A stretch of DNA of 64,000 bases from an uncultured bacterium (GTDB taxonomy: Bacteria; Myxococcota_A; Polyangia; Polyangiales; Houyiibacteriaceae): the NCBI GenBank assembly GCA_938024995.1, contig CALJDU010000043.1, positions 40,833-104,832 of the forward strand, read 5' to 3'. Each line of letters opens with the position of its first letter. Position 1 is the first letter of the stretch. The notes below the pieces were generated by a model that did no database searches, was not told the DNA's origin, and saw nothing but the letters and a program-made list of their open reading frames with translations. The position numbers were made by a program, and so were the translations under genes. Shown here one piece after another: positions 53,201 through 61,333 of this stretch.

Positions 53201-54735
53201 GCGGGTCGTCGATGGAGAGCGCACAGCGAACCCGTCGACGGCGACAACGCAGAAGGCCGTCGCCGATGATCCAGAGAATCGAGAACATGGGTGGTGAGAG
53301 CCGCCGCGAGGGTCGATTGAGCGGCGGCAGCGTCTCGGGCGTGGTCAGCACCATCACGACGACCACGACGACGCGCGTCTCCGTGCGGACACAGCCGTCG
53401 CAGCTTCACTACGCCCGCCGCTGCAGCGACGCGGCGGATCGTTTGCTCGACACACGGCGCGCGCTCTGGCGAGAGCGACTCGCCAACGCTTCAGGCGTTC
53501 ACGCCTGGGTCGCGCAGTACAGCACCGCGGCGCGAAACTGCGAGCTCCCGACCTGGCGCGCGCGTCGCGCCTTCTTGAACCTCTTGCTCGCCAAAGCCGG
53601 AAACGTGCGCGGCATGGTCAACGTCTACAACGCCTTCCGCTCCCCGAGCCTCCGTCGCTATTTGCGGCGCGCGACCATTCGCCGCGTTCGCACGCCCGAC
53701 GATCTCCGGATCGCCCGCCAAGCGTTTGGTTCGGCGCACATCAGTCAGGAGAGCCTCATCGCGCAGGTGCTCGAGCGCGCGCAGACGCCCGCGCAGAAGA
53801 TCCGCGCCCTTCGTCGGCTCTCGCAGGAGTACCCGAGCGCGCGCACGCTCAAGCTTCGCTTGCTCGAGCTTCTAGAGCGCGAAGGCAAGATCCCCGAAGC
53901 GCGTCGCCTGGCGCAGCGGCTCCGCAAAGACGCGATGACGGACGCGGAGGCGCGTACCGCGATCGGCGAGATGTATCTCCGGCTGGAAGACGAAGCGGAG
54001 GCGCGCCGCGTGTTCTCGGAGATCGTCGAGTTCGCGCCGCGTGATGAGCTCGCCCGCCGACGCCTCGGCGACCTCTACCGCGCGCACGCGTGGTTCGACG
54101 ACGCTTATCGCCAGTACCAAACGCTCGCGGAGATCCGGCCTGACGATCCCTCGGTCTTCTTGCTCCTGGCGCAAGCCGCCGCGGGCGCGGGCCGGGTGGA
54201 CGAAGCGCTTCGGCTCGAGCGCCGGCTCTCGGAAACGGCGCAGCCGGGAGACGCGGTCGGCGTGGCGCGCACCGCGCTGCTCTGGTCCTCGGTGCGTTTC
54301 GCGACCTTGCGCAAAGCCGCGCGTGACGCGAACGACGATGAGAAGTTGAACGCGGTGCTCTCGGAGATGCGCCGAAGCGGGGTGCTTCGCGCGTCGGCGG
54401 GTCTGCGGGTCGCGCTGGTCTGGGCCCACCCGGACGCGGGCGTCTCGCTCTGGACGGGGACCCCGCGCACGTCTTCGGTCATGCGGCCGACCGACATCGC
54501 GCCCGAGTACAACATCGAGGTCTTCGACGTCGACGAACAAGAGTCCGGTCGCTACCCGATCGAAGTGCGGCGACCTGGGGACCACTTGACGGAGGTGAAC
54601 GCGAAGCTCGTCGTGATCTTCGGCGAAGGACGCGCGGACGAACACATCGAGGTTCGCGAGCTCACCTTCGGCCGCGGCGATCAGAAGTTCGCGTTCGAGA
54701 TCAACGGCCGCGACATGAACGAGGTGCGGCGATGA
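50242..54735 (+). CDS. Giant lipoprotein: FecR-like, VIT, VWA and TPR domains (paralogue 1)
   Basis: 1,497 residues; an internal ATG at 50278 (MSRRARVLVTG) would put the lipobox LMGSLVAC closer to the N-terminus. FecR-like beta region ~40-185, VIT domain ~230-350 (VEQEFFNPASEVVEG ... RARIYPIQPGATRTIAIRYTEW), VWA ~472-620 with MIDAS-like DVSAGT and ATDLGASL. A Pro/Ser/Glu linker (~815-900) precedes a Gly-rich stretch like AgmX linkers (GHGRGGGGSANGYG, ~970-985). A helical TPR region ends the protein (~1080-1420). It is co-transcribed with its paralogue (4-nt ATGA overlap). Inter-alpha-trypsin-inhibitor-like architecture suggests a protein-binding envelope scaffold (inference). Confidence 0.85.
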   Translation: MSLETRVAAREEMSRRARVLVTGLLMGSLVACGGESVAVDETRATVTTVRGALSAAAEATEDASSRRLTVGDEVTVAGLAWFTLDSGPAVLIKDGGLTLSEEDARDVVTVTGRAFADVPLGDTLILIAGEHRFRVADAAVSIDLESGSAYVVRGEVPFSTTGAEARQGRVRAGEQLPFGEAEASAATLWRDWTGGLARPGPVASVSRGVGALEGRVPDARGQARWPLVIRRLDVNVRFDGELAITEVEQEFFNPASEVVEGLYRLAVPERAMLQRFAVDRDGRLVDGYIREKAQARQAYQRQVYRGSTLDPALLEWDAPGRFRARIYPIQPGATRTIAIRYTEWVGSSAEARRRYRFPMGSGAAAPHVQEFAFTADLSGASFSSVRAGHGAEVDGDRVVVRRSDFRPRQDLFLELFASDEETAGQYAFQADHVAPARDPRRGAMVAEDDDDYFYVPLMLPDAIFDEVARDQGLDVVLVVDVSAGTDRSHLELGRAVSESIAAHLREGDRVAIVASDVALRDLGDQALGDVSPERVASLLDGLARAPAGGATDLGASLVAAASLLEVGRPSAVVYIGDGAPTVGELGAEGLLTRLSRLPHPTRFYGVAVGTHAELGLLESISRGGGLAMRVETRSEAAHVALRLLSHAQRGVAQQITVDLGTGIERVFPREAIDVVRGQVLDVIGRVHDDVPSEITVRGSIGGEEFERKIALRVKNVNDDGDLRLRWAGERLRALLLSSAGRAEIADLGVRSGLITPYTSFYVPSAAELTDLGPRGRELYRDLRGFTREDDALALLNVLTPSALATALPGCFSMDKSAPSGSAEPSFEEELEEAPVTVAEMDEGGEGLPSSASTTAPVAPVAADPSPSPSERSRDESGVVTGALPPNEQTVAQGNRYALNGPSDGFDDMDAEDRALMRGDGDMAEAAEEVAAEPEPEVMDQLAQLGYMDIPNQQPAADRAAAAGVMGLDGHGRGGGGSANGYGGLGMRGSSMESAQRTRRRRQRRRPSPMIQRIENMGGESRREGRLSGGSVSGVVSTITTTTTTRVSVRTQPSQLHYARRCSDAADRLLDTRRALWRERLANASGVHAWVAQYSTAARNCELPTWRARRAFLNLLLAKAGNVRGMVNVYNAFRSPSLRRYLRRATIRRVRTPDDLRIARQAFGSAHISQESLIAQVLERAQTPAQKIRALRRLSQEYPSARTLKLRLLELLEREGKIPEARRLAQRLRKDAMTDAEARTAIGEMYLRLEDEAEARRVFSEIVEFAPRDELARRRLGDLYRAHAWFDDAYRQYQTLAEIRPDDPSVFLLLAQAAAGAGRVDEALRLERRLSETAQPGDAVGVARTALLWSSVRFATLRKAARDANDDEKLNAVLSEMRRSGVLRASAGLRVALVWAHPDAGVSLWTGTPRTSSVMRPTDIAPEYNIEVFDVDEQESGRYPIEVRRPGDHLTEVNAKLVVIFGEGRADEHIEVRELTFGRGDQKFAFEINGRDMNEVRR

Positions 54736-57700
54736 ATGCAGTGACCACACGGATGAACACGGTCTGCCTCTCGCTCGCTTTGATGGCGGGCATGGGATGC
54801 GGAGGCGATGACGCCACGCCGCCGGCGCCGACGGTCGCGTCAGCCAACGTCGTTCGCGGCGCGGTGACGATCGCGGGCGACGGTTCAGATGGCGCGCAGG
54901 TGCTGCGGCCGACTCGACTGGTCGACGGCGCGACCCTGGCCACGGGCGACGATGGCCGCGCGACGATCGATCACGACGGCGGCGCGTGGATCTTGCTGGA
55001 TCGCGGCACCACGATCGCCGCGACGTTGAGCGCGCTCGAGGTCACGCAGGGACGGGTCTTCGTGGACGCCAAGCGCGCCGGAGACACGGAGCTCAAGACG
55101 ACCCACGGCGCGGTTCGCGGGAGCGGCGCGACCTTTGCGGTCGAGCTGGCTGATGGCGCGACCAAGATGATCGTCGCGTCCGGCGAGATCACCTACGTGA
55201 CGCCGCAGGGCGAAGGAACCGTCGCGCAAGGAGAGACGCTCACCATGACCGGAGGCGCGCCCGTCGTGTCCCCGACAGAGATGTGGGAAGACTGGACCGG
55301 TGGCCTCGCGGATCCCGCGCCTGCTCGCTCCGAGCGCGTGAGCTACATCGGCGCGCTCCGCGGGCGACCGATTGGGCGGCTCGGCGTCGCGCGAAAAGAG
55401 ATCTCGATTCGCGCCCACGAGGTGGACGTACGGATCTTGGGAGACCTCGCGGTGACCACGGTGAGCCAGACGTTCTTCAACGGAGAGCCGGAGCCGCTCG
55501 AGGCCGAGTACCGCGCGCGCGTTCCCGATGGCGCGGTCGTCTCGTCTTTCTCGATCGATCGCGGCGCAGGATATGAACCGGCGATGATCAACCGGATGTC
55601 TTCGTCCGGGTACGAGGTGCAGTGGGCCGCGGCGAACGTGCCGAGCGCACGTCTTGGGTATGACGGTCCCGGAAAGCTGCGCGCGCGCGTGAGCCCGGTG
55701 CCGACTGGCTCCACGGTCGCGATCCGTTTTGTCTACACCGAGTGGCTGGATCGCGACGCCGATCGCCGCACCTACGTCTACCCGATGCGCAGCGCGGGCG
55801 AGGCGCCCTTGATCGGCGAGCTCCGCATCACGACCTCGGTCGACGCCGCGTCTGGTTTTCGCGCCGGGATGGGCGCGGTCACCGAAGACGGCCAGGTGGT
55901 CCTTCGCTTGAGCGACCATCGTCCGCGTTCCGACTTCTTCTTGGACGTCATCGACAAGAAAGACGCCGAGCCGCGAGGCGAAGGGGTGACGGCCTATGTG
56001 CTCGACGCCAGCGAAGAGCACGAGATCGTCGAAGGCAGCGAGGAGTACGTGCTCTTCGACATCCCGACCGACGCGCTCGTCGAGAGCGATCTCGCGCCGA
56101 CCCAAGGACCTCTCTCGCTGGTGCTCTTGCTCGACGTTTCGGGCGGCACGGACCCCGAAGATCTGGAGCTCGCGCGCGGCGTCGTCGACAGTGTCCTGCG
56201 TCAGCTCGCGCCCACCGATCGCGTCGCGATCCGTCTTGGATCCGTCAGCGCGGTCACGCCCGACGGCGCTCCGGAAGGCCTCGCTCCAGCGACCGCCGAG
56301 ACACGTGAAACGATCCTCGCCTCGATCGCACGTTCCGGTCTTAGCGGGGCGACCGATCTCGGCGAGAGCCTTCGCGGCGCGGCCGAACTGGTCGCGGGTC
56401 AGCCGCGCGCCGCGGTGCTCTACTTGGGCGACGGCATCCCGACGACGGGTTCGCTCGACGCCACTCGGATCCGGGCGCAGCTCGCGGGCATCGAGGACGC
56501 GCCGCGCTTCTTCGCGTTTGGGATCGGCGAGGGCGCCAACATGGGCCTGCTCCGGAACCTCTTCGGAGAGCACGCGAGCGCGGTGTTTGAGCGCACCGAG
56601 GCGAGCCGGCGCGCGATCGAGCTGCTCTCGTCCGCCGGTCGCGATGTCCTGCGCAACGTGACGCTCGATCTCGATGACGTGGTCGAGCGCGTGTACCCGC
56701 GGCACCCCGTGACCGTGACCCGCGGTGACCGCATCCGCTTCGTCGGTCGCCTCCGTGATCGCCTCCCGAGCAAGGTGACCGTGCGCGGTCGGCATCAAGA
56801 GCCCTTCGCGATTGAGCTCGACGTGACCAAGCGACTCGCGCCCGATCCCTCCGAGGTGCGTCGACGCTGGGGCGCCGCCCGACTGGCCGAGCTTCTCGAT
56901 GAAGACGCCGGACAAGAAGCGCTCGTCGAGCTGGGGACGCGCTTTGGTTTGCTCACGCCTTGGACCTCGTTTGTCGCGGGTGGTTCTCCTGGCGGCGCCT
57001 ACAACCCGATCACGAACTTTGACGTCGACCCGATCGAGATCTCGTTCAGCCGAGGCGGCGTGCGACAGGAAGAGTCGCGCGGGTGGCGTCGCCGAACGCG
57101 TCGCCCAGCGGTCGTCCCCAACGCGCTCCCCGAGCAGACCTACCTCACCCGCGTCTACGACGTGAGCACCCAAGGCCCGATCCAAGGCGACGGTGGGCTC
57201 GCGATGGCGTCGGTCACCAACACGCTTCGAAGCGCGACCCGCGGACCCAACGGCTGCTACGAGCGCAAGCTCATCGTGCGGCCCGATCTGCGCGGACGCG
57301 TCACGGTCCAGGTCGGCGCGAAGAACGGCGCGGTCACCAACGCGACGATCATCCAGTCGACCATGGGCGCGGGCGACGTGGACACGTGTGTGCTTTCCGA
57401 GGTCTCCGGCTTGCGCTTCGCGGGCGTCGGTTCGTCGGAGGTGACCGTCACGCATACCTACAACTTCGCGGTTCCGAACCGCGCGATCGGCGTGCGGCGT
57501 CAGTGCAGCGACGCTTCCCGTCAATCGATCGATACGCGACGTGAGCTGTGGCGCGAGCGTCTCCAGGCCAACGCAGGCGCGCGTGGTGCGCTCTCCGTGT
57601 GGCGCGAAGCGCAGCGTCAGTGCGAGCTCTCGGGATGGCGCGCGCGACGCATCTTGCTTCAACAAATCCTGAGGCGCGCGGGCTTCATGGAGAAGCTCGT

Positions 57701-58835
57701 GCTCTTCGAAGCGTTCACCGATCCCAGCGTCCGCGGTTACCTGCGCCGCGCGATCTTGCGGAGCCTGCGCACACCCGAGCAGATCCAGCTCGCGCGACAG
57801 CGGCTGGGCATGGAGCTCCCGCTCGACTGGAGCATCTTCTCGCGCTTGTGGAAGCAGAACGATGATCCGGAAGCGCGGATCCGCTTGGTCCGGACCTGGC
57901 TCGAGGTCACGCCGGACGAGCTCGACCTTCGGCTCCGTCTCCTCTCGCTCTACGAACAAGCCGACAAGATCCCGGAGGCCAAGCGGCTCGCCCGGGAGCT
58001 CCGCGAAGATCCACTCGCGGACGTCTCGGTGCGCACCGCGGTGGGCGAGTTCTGGTTGCGTCAAGAAGACGAAGGCGAAGCGCGCCGGGTCTTCTCCGAG
58101 ATCGTGGAGCACGCGCCCTTTGACCCGTGGGCGCGTCAGCGGCTCGGTGATCTGTACCGCGCGCACGGCTGGAGCGATGACGCCTACCGCGAGTACACCT
58201 CGCTGGCGCGGCTGCGTCCGGACGATGGCGGGACGCTCTTGCTCCTCGCGCGCGCCGCGGCAGACGCCGGCCGGATCGATGAAGCGCTTCGTCTCGAGCA
58301 GCGCTTGAGCGAGTCGGTCGCGCCGGACGTGTACGAAGGCGCCGCGGGTTTCGCGCGGCTGTGGACGAGCGTGCGCTTGACGGAGCTTAAGGCGACCGGT
58401 GACGCCGATGTGCGCGCCGCGATCGCGGAACGGGAGCGGACCTCGGGCGCCCTGCGTTCTCCCCCGGGTGTCTTCGCGGTGCTGACGTTCCCGCACCCGA
58501 ACGACGTGCTGGAGCTTCACGTCAACGCGCCGAGCACGCCGGAGGATCAAGAGTGGGAGCGCGCCGAGCATCGCGGGCAGCCCTACGGCTTGGAAGCGAT
58601 GACGCTGCGCGAGCGCGAAGAAGGGGCGTACCGCTTCCGCATTTTTCGCAAGGACGAGGAAGACCTGCGCGACATGACGGCGGTCTTCTACGTCGTGACG
58701 AACATGGGTCAGCCAACAGAGACGCGGGCGCGCCACGAGGTGACGCTCTCGCGAACCGATCGCGAGCAATGGCTTGAGCTCAGCGACAGTGGCGAGCTGC
58801 GGGAGATCCCGCAGACCCGTGCTCGCGCGCGGTGA
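54732..58835 (+). CDS. Giant lipoprotein: FecR-like, VIT, VWA, AgmX/PglI and TPR domains (paralogue 2)
   Basis: 1,367 residues with lipobox LMAGMGC. Same order as the upstream gene: FecR-like ~35-170, VIT ~215-335, VWA ~460-610 with DVSGGT and ATDLGESL, TPR ~950-1300. Unlike paralogue 1 it has an AgmX/PglI (TonB-C-like) domain at ~835-915: NGCYERKLIVRPDLRGRVTVQ, VDTCVLSEVSGLRF. AgmX/PglI C-terminal domains occur in gliding-motility and envelope machinery. Local blocks (RRELWRERL, LRRAILRSLRTPEQIQLARQRLG, DEGEARRVFSEIVEHAP) are clearly shared with paralogue 1. Confidence 0.88.
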   Translation: MNAVTTRMNTVCLSLALMAGMGCGGDDATPPAPTVASANVVRGAVTIAGDGSDGAQVLRPTRLVDGATLATGDDGRATIDHDGGAWILLDRGTTIAATLSALEVTQGRVFVDAKRAGDTELKTTHGAVRGSGATFAVELADGATKMIVASGEITYVTPQGEGTVAQGETLTMTGGAPVVSPTEMWEDWTGGLADPAPARSERVSYIGALRGRPIGRLGVARKEISIRAHEVDVRILGDLAVTTVSQTFFNGEPEPLEAEYRARVPDGAVVSSFSIDRGAGYEPAMINRMSSSGYEVQWAAANVPSARLGYDGPGKLRARVSPVPTGSTVAIRFVYTEWLDRDADRRTYVYPMRSAGEAPLIGELRITTSVDAASGFRAGMGAVTEDGQVVLRLSDHRPRSDFFLDVIDKKDAEPRGEGVTAYVLDASEEHEIVEGSEEYVLFDIPTDALVESDLAPTQGPLSLVLLLDVSGGTDPEDLELARGVVDSVLRQLAPTDRVAIRLGSVSAVTPDGAPEGLAPATAETRETILASIARSGLSGATDLGESLRGAAELVAGQPRAAVLYLGDGIPTTGSLDATRIRAQLAGIEDAPRFFAFGIGEGANMGLLRNLFGEHASAVFERTEASRRAIELLSSAGRDVLRNVTLDLDDVVERVYPRHPVTVTRGDRIRFVGRLRDRLPSKVTVRGRHQEPFAIELDVTKRLAPDPSEVRRRWGAARLAELLDEDAGQEALVELGTRFGLLTPWTSFVAGGSPGGAYNPITNFDVDPIEISFSRGGVRQEESRGWRRRTRRPAVVPNALPEQTYLTRVYDVSTQGPIQGDGGLAMASVTNTLRSATRGPNGCYERKLIVRPDLRGRVTVQVGAKNGAVTNATIIQSTMGAGDVDTCVLSEVSGLRFAGVGSSEVTVTHTYNFAVPNRAIGVRRQCSDASRQSIDTRRELWRERLQANAGARGALSVWREAQRQCELSGWRARRILLQQILRRAGFMEKLVLFEAFTDPSVRGYLRRAILRSLRTPEQIQLARQRLGMELPLDWSIFSRLWKQNDDPEARIRLVRTWLEVTPDELDLRLRLLSLYEQADKIPEAKRLARELREDPLADVSVRTAVGEFWLRQEDEGEARRVFSEIVEHAPFDPWARQRLGDLYRAHGWSDDAYREYTSLARLRPDDGGTLLLLARAAADAGRIDEALRLEQRLSESVAPDVYEGAAGFARLWTSVRLTELKATGDADVRAAIAERERTSGALRSPPGVFAVLTFPHPNDVLELHVNAPSTPEDQEWERAEHRGQPYGLEAMTLREREEGAYRFRIFRKDEEDLRDMTAVFYVVTNMGQPTETRARHEVTLSRTDREQWLELSDSGELREIPQTRARAR

Positions 58836-58884
58836 CGTCGACTTCTTTTGTGTTTTTCGAGACGTGTGGAGAACGCCCGCGCGA

Positions 58885-59292
58885 CTACGCGAGTTCGTTC
58901 TCGTCGACCCAGTGGGTGTCACCATTTTCGTCGCGGACGCCGTAGCGCGCGCCGTCGCCGAACTTGCTGTCACCCACCCAGAAGACCTCGCCGCTCACTG
59001 AACCGGCGGCGACGGTGACCGTGTCGCCCTTCTTGTATTTCGCGGGAGCGCGGGGCGCCTTCGGCTCTTTGGGTTGTTCTGCTGGCGCGACCGACGCGCC
59101 GCCGGATTTCACAACGTGCGCGGCGTCGACCCAGTGGGCTTCGCCGTCTTCGTCGCGGACGCCGTAACGCACGCCGGGTCCGTACTTGTTGGGACCGGAC
59201 CAGAAGATCTCGCCGCTCTTGCCGCTGCTCTTGCCAGCGACCACGTCGACCTTGGTTCCCTTGGGAAGCTCGCTTTCTTCTTCTTCGCTCAC
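58885..59292 (-). CDS. Protein with two SH3-like repeats
   Basis: About 135 residues from GTG at 59292; the frame's TTG at 59328 adds 12 unlikely residues. Two homologous ~45-residue repeats: KGTKVDVVAGKSSGKSGEIF ... RYGVRDEDGEAHWVDAAHV (~11-58), and KGDTVTVAAGSVSGEVFWVG ... RYGVRDENGDTHWVDENEL (~85-135), joined by a Pro/Lys/Ala linker. The beta pattern is SH3/KOW-like, so nucleic-acid or protein binding is possible. No signal peptide. Function unknown. Confidence 0.75.
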   Translation of the reverse strand: MSEEEESELPKGTKVDVVAGKSSGKSGEIFWSGPNKYGPGVRYGVRDEDGEAHWVDAAHVVKSGGASVAPAEQPKEPKAPRAPAKYKKGDTVTVAAGSVSGEVFWVGDSKFGDGARYGVRDENGDTHWVDENELA

Positions 59293-59659
59293 GATTCCGA
59301 TCCTGCGATCGTCGAGCGCAAAGCGCAATTTCCCGTCGCGCTGGCGGGCACCGCCGGCCGCCTGGCGAGCGCCACCCCGGAGCGTCCGCGGCCCGCGAGA
59401 TCACTGAGAGATCTGTTGGGTACGCGCCTTGCTCTGTGTGAAGCGACCGATGGTCAGCCGACAAGCGCAGTCGGACCTGGGTGGACGAGCGTACGCAGTG
59501 CAATCGCACCAACGCACCGCTCCGTCCAAGGCATTGGCGGGGGACCTTTCTGGGGGTCCGGGGGCTGGGCCAAGACAGGTGCGTCTCGCGTCGCGTGGAA
59601 ATCCGAGCCGTCGTTGGAAATCGAGCCGTCTCCCGACGACTCCCCATAGGAGGCGAAAC
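59293..59659. other. Divergent intergenic region, no gene seen
   Basis: About 367 bp between divergently transcribed genes. The open frame reaching back to 59429 lacks an initiation site and reads as Arg/Ser-rich shadow sequence. It must hold promoters for both neighbours, but none could be resolved. Confidence 0.6.
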
Positions 59660-60736
59660 ATGGGACTCGTTCATTGGGCGCGCATCGCGCTCTCCGTCTT
59701 GCTCTTCGGGGCAACAGGCTGCGCTGATCACCACCTTCGGATCCCGGAGGACGGCATCACGGATCTCGACGTGCTCCTCGTGGTCGACGACTCCGGCGGG
59801 ATGCGCGACGAGCAGGCCCTCTTCGTCGACGCGCTCCCCGGTCTGTTGCGCGGTCTCTCTCGAGGCGGCATTGGACCCGAGCTTCGCTTCGCGCCGATCT
59901 CTTCGATCCGCGTCGGCGTGGTGAGCTCGGACATGGGCAGCGGTGGCAATCCGGTCGTGGCGTGTTCGGAGCCGACCCGCGGCGAAGACGGCGTGCTCCG
60001 GACCGAAGGAGACACCACCCGCCGCGGATGCGAAGAGAGCTACCCGTCGTGGGCGCAGTACCAGGCGGGCGACAGTCTCGACGGCTTCATCGATCACGTG
60101 TCGTGCGTGGCGTCGATCGAGGAGTACGGTTGTGGCTACGAGCAGCCGCTTGAGGCGACGTTGAAGGCGCTGACCACGCGGGACTCGACGTTCGAGTTTT
60201 TCCCGAGCGACACCGGTCACGCCGATGGCGCGAACGCGGGCTTCCTTCGGCGCGACGCGGCCAAGCTGATCATCATCTTGAGCGACGAGGACGACTGCAG
60301 CTCCGATGAGCCCGAGCGCTTCTTCTTTACGTCGTCGAGCGATGCTGCCGCGCTCAACGCACGGTGCGCGCAGAACCCTGAGCGGATGCGCGACGTGACC
60401 CGTTATGTGGAAGGTCTGCGCGACGTCGCGCCGGCCGATCAGCTCTTCTTCGCGGTGATCGCGGGCATCCCGACCGAGCACACCGGCGAGCCGAACGCGG
60501 CCGACCTTGAGCGCCTGCTTCGCGATCCGCGGATGGAGATCCGGGTCGGAATGGACGACCTGCTCGTCCCGTCGTGTCAGCACGGCGCGAGCGGAAAGGC
60601 GTCACCGCCGGTCCGCTTGGTGAAGACCGCGGAGCAGATTCAACAGATCGGCGCGCGCGTTCACCTCGGCTCCGTTTGCCAAGGCAGCTACGACAGCGTG
60701 GTCGACGGAATCCTCGCGCTCTTCGAGTACCGCTAA
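59660..60736 (+). CDS. VWA-domain lipoprotein
   Basis: 358 residues, ATG at 59660 preceded by AGGAGG 6 nt upstream. Lipobox LLFGATGC (Cys 21). The VWA fold begins at DVLLVVDDSGGMRDEQ (a DxSxG MIDAS-like motif) and includes KLIIILSDEDDCS. Cysteine-rich spacings (VACSEPTRG, SCVASIEEYGCG, SCQHG, VCQGS) suggest disulfides. Similar myxobacterial lipoproteins are common and uncharacterised. It converges with the VOC protein gene (stops 4 nt apart). Confidence 0.85.
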   Translation: MGLVHWARIALSVLLFGATGCADHHLRIPEDGITDLDVLLVVDDSGGMRDEQALFVDALPGLLRGLSRGGIGPELRFAPISSIRVGVVSSDMGSGGNPVVACSEPTRGEDGVLRTEGDTTRRGCEESYPSWAQYQAGDSLDGFIDHVSCVASIEEYGCGYEQPLEATLKALTTRDSTFEFFPSDTGHADGANAGFLRRDAAKLIIILSDEDDCSSDEPERFFFTSSSDAAALNARCAQNPERMRDVTRYVEGLRDVAPADQLFFAVIAGIPTEHTGEPNAADLERLLRDPRMEIRVGMDDLLVPSCQHGASGKASPPVRLVKTAEQIQQIGARVHLGSVCQGSYDSVVDGILALFEYR

Positions 60737-60740
60737 GCGC

Positions 60741-61208
60741 TCACCACTCGGCGCGTGCGCTGACCAGATCGAAGGGGGCCTGCACGAGCTCGATGAGGAC
60801 GCCCTCGCCGCCGAACGGGAACTCGTCGTTCCCCTTGGGGTGAACAAAGCAGACGTCGTGACCGGCCGCGCCTTTGCGGATCCCACCGGGGGCGAAGCGG
60901 AGCCCTTGCTCTGTCAGCCACGCGACCGCTGCGACCAGATCGTCGACCCACAGCCCGATATGGTTCAGCGGCGGGACATGAACGCGCGGACGCTTTTCTT
61001 CGTCGAGCGGCTGCATCAGATCGATCTCGACCGCGTCGTGACCATGGCCGATCGTCAGGATGTCCTCGTCGACATTCTCGCGTTCGCTCTTGAAGCTCCC
61101 GGTCTTCTGAACCCCGAGGAGTTCGGTCCATAAGTGGGCGAGCTTCGCCTTGTCGGTTCCGCCGATCGCGATTTGCTGCACCCCGAGGATCTTGAACGGT
61201 CGCTTCAT
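60741..61208 (-). CDS. VOC-family protein, methylmalonyl-CoA epimerase-like
   Basis: About 155 residues from ATG at 61208 (MKRPFKILGVQQIAIG); the longer frame to 61310 has no family features. Two betaalphabetabetabeta modules: QQIAIGGTDKAKLAHLW and NHIGLWVDDLVAAVAWL, with the metal-ligand glutamate region GVLIELVQAP near the end and FVHPKGN before it. The pattern fits methylmalonyl/ethylmalonyl-CoA epimerase or a related glyoxalase-fold protein. Enzyme activity is inference. Confidence 0.75.
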   Translation of the reverse strand: MKRPFKILGVQQIAIGGTDKAKLAHLWTELLGVQKTGSFKSERENVDEDILTIGHGHDAVEIDLMQPLDEEKRPRVHVPPLNHIGLWVDDLVAAVAWLTEQGLRFAPGGIRKGAAGHDVCFVHPKGNDEFPFGGEGVLIELVQAPFDLVSARAEW

Positions 61209-61333
61209 TTTCACGGTATGCCGTCGAGGCGCGTCGTTGTCGACACCGCGGCGCGAACTTCGCCGTGGCGTAGGGGGGTGCCGGAGCGGACTTCTTAGAT
61301 GCGTCATCAACGCAGAGAAGCTAGCGTGCGCGC

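Noticed and set aside
54885..58973. Minus-strand 1,362-codon ORF
   Set aside because: It is exactly antisense to the second VIT/VWA gene and reads as Arg/Ala/Asp-rich text without domains.
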